DNA from: Streptosporangiaceae bacterium
Lineage (GTDB): Bacteria; Actinomycetota; Actinomycetes; Streptosporangiales; Streptosporangiaceae
Direction of reading: 5' to 3'
Assembly: GCA_030045175.1 (NCBI GenBank)
Contig: JASIBM010000139.1
Coordinates: 1-6,066 of the forward strand
Length of the DNA: 6,066 nucleotides
The translations under genes and the position numbers were made by a program. Positions 1-4,301 of the stretch are shown in pieces. Positions within the stretch are counted from its first letter, which is position 1, and each line of letters begins with the position of its first letter. The notes beneath the pieces were generated by a model. That model did no database searches, was not told where the DNA came from, and saw only the letters and a program-made list of their open reading frames with translations.

Positions 1-168
1 ATGATCGTCGGGGACGAGCGCCGCGAGATCGGGCAGGGCGACCTGGTCTACATTCCGCCGAATGAGGTGCACAGCCTCGAGGCGATCAGCCAGAACGCGC
101 CGATCCGCTGCTTCTGCTTCGCGGTCGCCTGCCCGGACGCCGGCGACATCAACTACACCACGCACTAG
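1..168 (+). CDS. Cupin-domain protein, C-terminal part (5' end outside window)
   Basis: The frame is open from the first base and ends at TAG (166-168), giving 55 visible residues. The segment GDLVYIPPNEVHS fits the second conserved cupin motif (G-D-x3-P-x-G/N-x2-H), the part of the small beta-barrel that supplies one metal-binding histidine. The first motif with its H-x-H must lie upstream, so the ATG at position 1 is probably internal: a cupin barrel needs about 100 residues. After the motif the chain runs through a cysteine-containing strand (RCFCFAVAC) and a short polar tail ending NYTTH. Cupins of this size include sugar isomerases, dioxygenases and regulators, and nothing here separates these, so no substrate is proposed. 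The stop codon lies within the CTAG target site of the adjoining insertion sequence. The uninterrupted sequence would have carried the same stop, so the protein is probably full length. Confidence 0.75.
   Translation: MIVGDERREIGQGDLVYIPPNEVHSLEAISQNAPIRCFCFAVACPDAGDINYTTH
165..168. repeat. Left target-site copy CTAG
   Basis: Direct repeat CTAG abutting the left end of the insertion sequence; its last three bases are the stop codon of the cupin gene. It matches the copy at 1986-1989. Confidence 0.8.
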
Positions 169-185
169 GTGGCTGGTGTTTTTCG
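169..185 (+). repeat. Left terminal inverted repeat of the insertion sequence
   Basis: GTGGCTGGTGTTTTTCG. It is the inverted partner of 1969-1985 with one mismatch at the second base. It is the expected binding and cleavage end for the transposase encoded inside. Confidence 0.9.
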
Positions 186-264
186 TGTGGTGACCGGCTG
201 GGTTCGGTGATCGTTTCGGGGGAAGCGTGGTAGCGGGGTTACTGCTTGTCCTGGGGGTGGCTGA

Positions 265-1845
265 ATGACGTTGGGCCGGGTTCCGAGGCAGGCGGGCTTG
301 CCTGGTGGTACGGCTGCGTTCTGCGAGGGGCGGGTGGCGCCGGACTCGGTGTATGGGATCTTGCACCGGGAGTGCTTCGCGTTGTTCCCGGATGAGTTGT
401 TCGCGGACTTGTTCGAGGACGTGGGCCGCCGGTCGGTGCCGCCGATGATCGTGGCGGTGGTGATGGTGCTGCAGCGGCTGGAGGGGTTGTCGGACCGGGA
501 GGCGGCGGACCGGTTCGCGTTCGATGCGCGGTGGAAGTACGCGGCCGGGGGGCTGGATTTTGATTACCCGGGGTTCGTGCACACGGTGCTGGTCGACATG
601 CGGGCGCGGCTGGCCCGGTCGGAGCGGCCGGGCCGGGTCTTCGAGGTGGTCCTGGGCGTGGCCCGGCAGGCGGGGCTGGCGGGGCGGCGGCGGGTGGTGG
701 ATTCCACGCCGGTGTATGACGCGGTGGCGACGATGGACACGGTGACGCTGGTCCGGTCGGCGATCCGGGGGATGCTGCGGGCGTGTGACGATGAGCTGGC
801 CGGGGAGCTGCGGGGGGTGCTGCGCCGTGATGATGACTACGCGGCGGCGGGCAAGCCGGCGTGTGATTACGATGACCCGGCCGCGCGCCAGGAGCTGGTC
901 GATGCGCTGGCCCGCGATGCCCGTGCGGTGCTGGCGGTGCTGGAGGGGCGGGAGCTGGGCGCCGGGTTGGCGCAGGCCGCGGAGCTGCTGGCCACGGTGA
1001 CCGGGCAGGACCTGGAGCCAGATCCGGGCGGGGCGTTCACGATCGCGCGGCGGGTCGCCCCCGGCCGGGTCATCTCGACCGTCGACTCCCAGGCCCGGCA
1101 CGGGCATCAGACCTCCGCGCGGGGGTTCGACGGGTACAAGGGCCACGTCGCGGCCGACCCGGACACCGAGATCATCACCGGCACGGCGGTCACGGCCGCG
1201 AACAGCAGCGACGCCGAGGCCGCGCCCGGCCTGCTCGCCGACGTGCTGCCCGGGCCGGGCGGCGGGCAGGACCAGGCCGCGGTCTACGGCGATGCCCACT
1301 ACGGCACCGGCGAGCTGATCGGCCGCGTGCAAGACGCCGGGCTGCGCAGCTACCTCAAGGTCGCGCCGCCGCCCGCGCGGAAGGGCCAGTTCCCCAAGGA
1401 CCGCTTCGCCATCGACCTGGACGCCAGGACCGTCACCTGCCCGGCCGGCGTCACCGTCCCCCTCCAGGCCCGCCGCCAGGACCGGCGGGTAGCAGAGGCC
1501 CGGTTCAGCGCGGCCTGCCGCACCTGCCCGCTGGCCGCCCAGTGCACCACCGCCAGAACCGGCCGCAGGATCGTCATCGGCCCGCACGAGGCAATCCTGG
1601 CCACCGCCCGGCAGGCCCAGGCCAGCCCGGCCTGGAAAGCCGAGTACCAGGCCACCCGGCCCAAGGCCGAGCGGAAGATCGCCCACCTGATGCGCCGCCG
1701 CCACGGCGGCCGCCGCGCCCGGGTCCGCGGCCGGGCCAAGGTCGCCGCCGACTTCGCCCTGCTCGCCGCCGCCGTCAACCTGGCCCGCCTCGCCAAGCTC
1801 GGAGTCGCCTGCCACAACGGCGCCTGGGTAGCCGGCACCAGCTGA
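265..1845 (+). CDS. IS1182-type DDE transposase, full length (526 aa)
   Basis: This enzyme should cut and join the ends of its own element. Residues about 27-115 resemble the N-terminal domain (DUF772/InsH-type) of this transposase class: a helical region with PPMIVAVVMVLQRLEGLSDREA, followed by the DFDYPGFVHTVLVDMRARL segment. The RNase H-like catalytic core has likely acidic residues D146 (RVVDSTPV), D343 (VYGDAHYG) and E469 (KAERKIAHL, just before an RRRHGGRRARVRG stretch typical of the end of the family). STVDSQARHGH at about 271-281 is another family-like block. Four cysteines, C392 and C418-x2-C421-x5-C427, form the cysteine cluster commonly seen ahead of the last catalytic residue. The length is usual for IS1182 transposases and no frameshift is visible. 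The ATG at 265 follows a G-rich Shine-Dalgarno-like run (253-260) by four bases. Codon choice is odd: the first half uses G-ending codons and the second half C-ending ones. Catalytic residues are assigned by motif, not alignment. Confidence 0.92.
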   Translation: MTLGRVPRQAGLPGGTAAFCEGRVAPDSVYGILHRECFALFPDELFADLFEDVGRRSVPPMIVAVVMVLQRLEGLSDREAADRFAFDARWKYAAGGLDFDYPGFVHTVLVDMRARLARSERPGRVFEVVLGVARQAGLAGRRRVVDSTPVYDAVATMDTVTLVRSAIRGMLRACDDELAGELRGVLRRDDDYAAAGKPACDYDDPAARQELVDALARDARAVLAVLEGRELGAGLAQAAELLATVTGQDLEPDPGGAFTIARRVAPGRVISTVDSQARHGHQTSARGFDGYKGHVAADPDTEIITGTAVTAANSSDAEAAPGLLADVLPGPGGGQDQAAVYGDAHYGTGELIGRVQDAGLRSYLKVAPPPARKGQFPKDRFAIDLDARTVTCPAGVTVPLQARRQDRRVAEARFSAACRTCPLAAQCTTARTGRRIVIGPHEAILATARQAQASPAWKAEYQATRPKAERKIAHLMRRRHGGRRARVRGRAKVAADFALLAAAVNLARLAKLGVACHNGAWVAGTS

Positions 1846-1873
1846 CAACCCGGGGGAACAGCCACCCGGCAGG

Positions 1874-1904
1874 CCCGCTGGCCGCAGCGCTCGCGGACAG
1901 CGGG
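1874..1904 (+). terminator. Hairpin after the transposase gene, possible terminator
   Basis: CCCGCTG (1874-1880) pairs with CAGCGGG (1898-1904); after one G-A mismatch, CCGC (1882-1885) pairs with GCGG (1893-1896), leaving a 7-base loop. It begins 28 bases after the transposase stop and lies inside the insertion sequence. No T tract follows, so termination would be of the tract-less kind often proposed in high-GC bacteria. It could also limit transcription entering the element from the right. Confidence 0.45.
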
Positions 1905-1968
1905 TCCCGCGCCGGGCCCCAGTGACTCCGGCACCGCACAGCACGCCAGGCCAGCACGTAAAGACAGC

Positions 1969-1985
1969 CGAAAAACACCAGCCTC
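1969..1985 (-). repeat. Right terminal inverted repeat of the insertion sequence
   Basis: Read on the minus strand it is GAGGCTGGTGTTTTTCG, matching the left end at 16 of 17 positions. Confidence 0.9.
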
Positions 1986-1989
1986 CTAG
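1986..1989. repeat. Right target-site copy CTAG
   Basis: CTAG directly outside the right inverted repeat. Removing the element and one copy joins ...CGCACTAG to GCCCTGTCCC..., which keeps the cupin stop codon. Confidence 0.8.
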
Positions 1990-2008
1990 GCCCTGTCCCT
2001 GGTAAAGC

Positions 2009-2051
2009 GCCGCAAGCGGCCCGGTGCCTCGCTGCGCGGGCAGCGGCCCGC
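2009..2051 (+). terminator. Two adjacent GC hairpins, probable displaced cupin-gene terminator
   Basis: The first hairpin is GCCGC-AA-GCGGC (2009-2020; a 4-bp stem with CAAG loop if drawn with a realistic loop). The second is GCGGGC-AGCG-GCCCGC (2036-2051; 6-bp stem, 4-base loop). Without the insertion sequence they would begin about 23 bases after the cupin stop codon, a normal position for a terminator. No T tract follows either. The stems are seen directly; the role is inferred from position. Confidence 0.35.
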
Positions 2052-2068
2052 TCGATGCCTCAGACACA

Positions 2069-2097
2069 TTGGCAAGGCCGCATCTCTGCCATAGGAC
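2069..2097 (+). promoter_or_regulatory. Candidate housekeeping promoter upstream of the propeller gene
   Basis: TTGGCA (2069-2074) and TAGGAC (2092-2097) are separated by 17 bases. This resembles the actinomycete housekeeping pattern TTGAC-N17-TAGxxT, although the conserved final T of the -10 box is missing. Transcription would begin near 2104 and leave a leader of about 150 bases before the ATG at 2255. Confidence 0.3.
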
Positions 2098-2119
2098 AGG
2101 CAATCTGGGTGACGGCGGT

Positions 2120-2155
2120 GCTAGCTCCCGCGCTGGCTCCCGCGCTGGCTCCCGC
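2120..2155 (+). repeat. 12-bp tandem repeat, three copies
   Basis: The units are GCTAGCTCCCGC (2120-2131), GCTGGCTCCCGC (2132-2143) and GCTGGCTCCCGC (2144-2155). The last two are identical and the first differs at one base. The array sits about 100 bases before the propeller gene start, probably within its untranslated leader. It does not obviously form a hairpin. It may be a site of copy-number change or a protein-binding array; no function can be assigned. Confidence 0.75.
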
Positions 2156-2254
2156 CCGGCCCACCCTTCGGAGGTGTGCCGATACCGGGCAGGCCGCTAC
2201 AGTTTGGTCAGCCGGATCCCAGAGGGGCGTTCGGCTTGGTGGAAAGGGGGCTAA

Positions 2255-3379
2255 ATGCGCCAGGTCAGGATGCTTTGCGCGGCACGGAGCCGGTCGGCGG
2301 TTGCGCGCGGTCTCGCCATAGTGGCTTTGCTCACCGCGGGCTCGCCCTGGCTCGCCGCCCCGGCCGCGTCCGCCACGCCCACTGTTGCCGTGAGCTTGAC
2401 CCAGGCGCGCATCTTCGGCTCCAGGGCGGGCTTCGACAACCCCGACGGCGTGTTCTCCGATGGCACCCACGTCTGGATCACCAACTCCAATGGGACCATC
2501 GGTGGCTCGCTGACCGAGCTCAACGCCTCCACCGGTGCCGTGATCAAGGACATCAATGCGAGCAAGTACGGCTTCAACTACCCCTACGCGGTGTCCTCTC
2601 ACGGCACCCACATGTGGGTCACCGACCTCTATGGCCAGACTGTCACCGAGCTCGACTCCTCTACCGGCGCCCTGGTGAAAGTCATCCAAGGAGCCAAGTA
2701 CGACTTCCACGACCCCACCGCGGTGTCCTCAGACGGCACCCACGTATGGGTCACCAGCGACGACATCGGCGGCAGCTACCCCTACAGCGTCACCGAGCTC
2801 AACGCATCCACCGGCGCCCTGGTCAGGGTCATCAAAGGAGCCAAGTACGCGTTCTTCGAGCCCTGCGGGGTGTACTCCGACGGCACCCACGTGTGGGTCA
2901 CCAGCGAACATGCAGGCACCGGCGGCTCGGTAACCGAGCTCGACGCCTCCACAGGCGCTCTGGTCAGAGTCATCCAAGGGACGTCAGCCAACGCCATCTT
3001 CAATCCGATCGGGGTGTACTCCGACGGCACCCACGTGTGGGTCGCCAACGACGCGAACGGCGACGTGACCGAGCTCAACGCTGCCACCGGCTCCCTGGTA
3101 CAGGTGATAACCGTCGGGATCTCGGGCTTCAACGGCCCCTTGGCGGTGGCCTCTTATGGCACTCACGTGTGGGTCATCAACCCCGGCGCCAACAGCCTCG
3201 TCGAGCTCGACGCCTCTACCGGCGCCGTGATCAAGGTCATCAAGGCACCCAAGTACGGCTTCTCCGGCCCGTCCGCGGTGTCCGCTGACCGCGCCCATGT
3301 GTGGGTCACCAACCCGGACAACAACAGCGTCACCGAGGTCCAGGCCTCCACGGGCGACCTCGTCCGCGTCATCAAATAA
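2255..3379 (+). CDS. Secreted seven-repeat beta-propeller protein (374 aa)
   Basis: The protein starts with a Sec-type signal peptide: a basic stretch to about residue 18, a hydrophobic core (GLAIVALLTAG) and a likely cut after A40 (PAASA-TP). No lipobox and no twin-arginine motif is evident, so it should be exported and released. Residues 60-374 are seven repeats starting at F60, F107, F151, F200, F249, F292 and F336. Consensus: F-x2-P-x-x-V-x-S-D-G-T-H-V-W-V-T, then a variable loop, then S-V-T-E-L-D/N-A-S-T-G-A-L-V-x-V-I-x-G-A-K-Y. This is the YncE/NHL/virginiamycin-lyase-like propeller pattern. The last repeat lacks the closing A-K-Y strand, which TQARIFGSRAG (49-59) before the first repeat could supply, closing a seven-bladed ring. 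Blades 1, 3 and 4 carry longer Gly/Ser-rich loops. No other domain, anchor or sorting signal is present, so ligand and function are unknown; such proteins usually bind partners, and some are enzymes. The start is supported by the purine run GGAAAGGGGG (2241-2250) and the well-placed signal peptide. Confidence 0.85.
   Translation: MRQVRMLCAARSRSAVARGLAIVALLTAGSPWLAAPAASATPTVAVSLTQARIFGSRAGFDNPDGVFSDGTHVWITNSNGTIGGSLTELNASTGAVIKDINASKYGFNYPYAVSSHGTHMWVTDLYGQTVTELDSSTGALVKVIQGAKYDFHDPTAVSSDGTHVWVTSDDIGGSYPYSVTELNASTGALVRVIKGAKYAFFEPCGVYSDGTHVWVTSEHAGTGGSVTELDASTGALVRVIQGTSANAIFNPIGVYSDGTHVWVANDANGDVTELNAATGSLVQVITVGISGFNGPLAVASYGTHVWVINPGANSLVELDASTGAVIKVIKAPKYGFSGPSAVSADRAHVWVTNPDNNSVTEVQASTGDLVRVIK
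2432..3379 (+). repeat. Seven intragenic DNA repeats encoding the propeller blades
   Basis: Units of about 117-147 bases begin at 2432, 2573, 2705, 2852, 2999, 3128 and 3260. Two cores are conserved in the DNA as well as the protein: the GACGGCACCCACGTGTGGGTC-like core (for example near 2732, 2881 and 3023) and the ACCGAGCTCAACGCCTCCAC-like core. Units 3 and 4 are especially close over these cores. DNA-level similarity suggests duplication within the gene or continuing conversion between blades. Confidence 0.75.
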
Positions 3380-3674
3380 GGCTTATAGCGGGTCGAGGCA
3401 GCCGGATCGCCGACTCATTAAAAGTAGTCCACCTGGCCGGTGGCCTGACGCGGAGATTCTGGCGGTAGATGTTCGGTAGGTTGGCGCTGGAAACTGGCTG
3501 CTATGGCAGCTCGTCATGATACCGATCTCGCGCCAAGTCACGGATTAGCCGATGGCTTGCTGCATGCCACAATTGTTTTCCCTGACCGGCGAGGTTATCA
3601 ATCCCGACGGATGCGCTGCTAGAACCGGTCGGCACCTTGGTGTGGCCGAGCTATCGAGAAGGAACGGCCTACGC
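3380..3674 (+). other. Non-coding stretch between propeller gene and helical-protein operon
   Basis: No convincing gene lies here. It has lower GC than its neighbours and contains a small hairpin after the propeller gene (CCACC 3429-3433 with GGTGG 3439-3443), a nested inverted repeat (3481-3536) and a weak promoter-like pair, TTGTTT (3573-3578) and TATCAA (3596-3601), with a 17-base spacer. The frame of the next gene stays open back to an ATG at 3552, but that extension has many A/T-ending and rare codons (AGA, AGG, CTA) and no Shine-Dalgarno sequence, so it is treated as upstream DNA. Confidence 0.5.
3481..3536 (+). promoter_or_regulatory. Nested inverted repeat upstream of the helical-protein operon
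   Basis: The outer arms TTGGCGC (3481-3487) and GCGCCAA (3530-3536) are perfectly complementary. Between them GCTGC-TATG-GCAGC (3497-3510) forms a second perfect 5-bp stem with a 4-base loop. This could be a structured RNA, a cruciform, an operator or a terminator for the propeller gene. No T tract follows. Confidence 0.35.
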
Positions 3675-4301
3675 ATGGATATCGTGGAACGGTGGTCCGA
3701 GCGGATCGCGCAGCGGGTGTCCCCGGACGAGATCGATTTCGCCGCTGCGGTTGGCGCTGCCTACGCGGAAGGCGGGAGGGCTCGCGAGAACCTTTTCGCG
3801 CGTAAGGGCGTGCAGCCCGGAGCGTTCGGTCCAGGTGCGTCGGCGGCAGACCTGCCGGCGATCCTGCATGCCCTTGCCGGCGCCAGAACCGCCATCGTGA
3901 CGCTGCTGCGGGGCCCGTATGTCAGTGATGCCCTCATCGCGGGCACCCTGCTGACCGTGGCCAGGCGCGACCGCGGTCACGGACCTGCCGGCCCGGTGTC
4001 CGAGACGGCCACCGTAGCCGCCCCGGCCGATCAGCTGCCCGCCAGTGAGCTGCACGCCATCGAGCAGGCCCTTGATCAGCTGAGCAACCGGCTCCAGGGG
4101 GCGGGCTTCACCGAGCAGCGAGCCGACCAGCTCGCTCATGCGCTGCTCGCCGAGCTGATGACCGAGGCCCCGAGCGCGGCATCGTTCATCGACGCGCTGA
4201 CCGCCGCGCCCGCGCTTAGCCGACGGCGAGGACCCGGTCCTCGCGGACCACGATCGGGGCGGCGCGACAACTGGCCACGCCCTGGGATCAAGGGTCCATG
4301 A
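3675..4301 (+). CDS. Helical protein of unknown function, coupled to a membrane protease (208 aa)
   Basis: I do not recognise the family. From ATG 3675 the protein is soluble-looking and mostly helical. Residues 1-45 are charged (MDIVERWSERIAQRVSPDEI...). Residues 58-97 form an Ala/Leu-rich helical region (LPAILHALAGARTAIVTLLRG), too short and broken to be a clear membrane span. A Pro/Ala-rich linker follows (102-122), then another helical part (123-181) with heptad-like leucines (ELHAIEQALDQLSNRLQ). The last 26 residues are a basic Arg/Pro/Gly-rich tail. No catalytic or DNA-binding motif is evident. The start at 3675 is chosen because GAGAAGGAA (3656-3664) lies 10 bases before it and codon use becomes typical there; an in-frame ATG at 3552 would add 41 residues. 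The stop TGA overlaps the protease start as ATGA, so the two genes are probably translated together. A role as partner, inhibitor or adaptor of the protease is inference from context only. Confidence 0.65.
   Translation: MDIVERWSERIAQRVSPDEIDFAAAVGAAYAEGGRARENLFARKGVQPGAFGPGASAADLPAILHALAGARTAIVTLLRGPYVSDALIAGTLLTVARRDRGHGPAGPVSETATVAAPADQLPASELHAIEQALDQLSNRLQGAGFTEQRADQLAHALLAELMTEAPSAASFIDALTAAPALSRRRGPGPRGPRSGRRDNWPRPGIKGP
4226..4244 (+). promoter_or_regulatory. 19-base palindrome before the protease start
   Basis: GCGAGGACC (4226-4234) and GGTCCTCGC (4236-4244) are perfect inverted repeats around one central C. In RNA this would give a very stable stem with a small loop. It lies inside the 3' end of the helical-protein gene, 53 bases before the protease ATG, where it codes for part of the Arg/Pro/Gly-rich tail. 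It may affect translational coupling, mRNA decay or premature termination, or be a dyad protein-binding site. No T tract follows. Confidence 0.5.

Larger units (their letters stand above)
169..1985 (+). mobile_element. Complete insertion sequence, IS1182-type, 1817 bp
   Basis: The element has one transposase gene (265-1845) between short non-coding ends. The left end (169-185) and the reverse complement of the right end (1969-1985) are GTGGCTGGTGTTTTTCG and GAGGCTGGTGTTTTTCG, matching at 16 of 17 positions. CTAG occurs immediately outside both ends (165-168 and 1986-1989), as expected for a 4-base target duplication. Intact ends, an intact duplication and an uninterrupted transposase suggest a recent insertion that may still be able to move. 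Family assignment rests on the transposase; the borders rest on the sequence itself. CTAG is palindromic, so the formal border could be drawn slightly differently, but the two ends line up best as given. Confidence 0.9.

Noticed and set aside
1350..1934. Antisense frame of 194 codons across the transposase 3' half
   Set aside because: It is what C-ending codons on the plus strand produce on the other strand. It has no domain-like pattern and runs past the transposase stop without a separate signal.
2198..2203. TACAGT as a -10 box for the propeller gene
   Set aside because: No acceptable -35 box lies 16-18 bases upstream. The TTGGCA-17-TAGGAC pair at 2069-2097 is better.
2176..3288. A long plus-strand open frame (370 codons) overlapping the propeller gene in another frame
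   Set aside because: Its product is a His/Arg-rich periodic sequence mirroring the propeller repeats. It has no recognisable domain and stays open because the underlying DNA repeats. The signal peptide and repeat logic belong to the 2255 frame.
2255..3379. Virginiamycin B lyase
   Set aside because: The seven-repeat pattern is similar, but the protein is secreted and its loops show no identifiable catalytic His/Glu set. Only the general propeller fold can be supported.
3552..3674. Longer start (ATG 3552) for the helical-protein gene
   Set aside because: No ribosome-binding sequence precedes it, and the 41 added codons have about 60% G/C at third positions with rare AGA, AGG and CTA codons, unlike the following sequence. 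ATG 3675 has GAGAAGGAA upstream. It remains possible.
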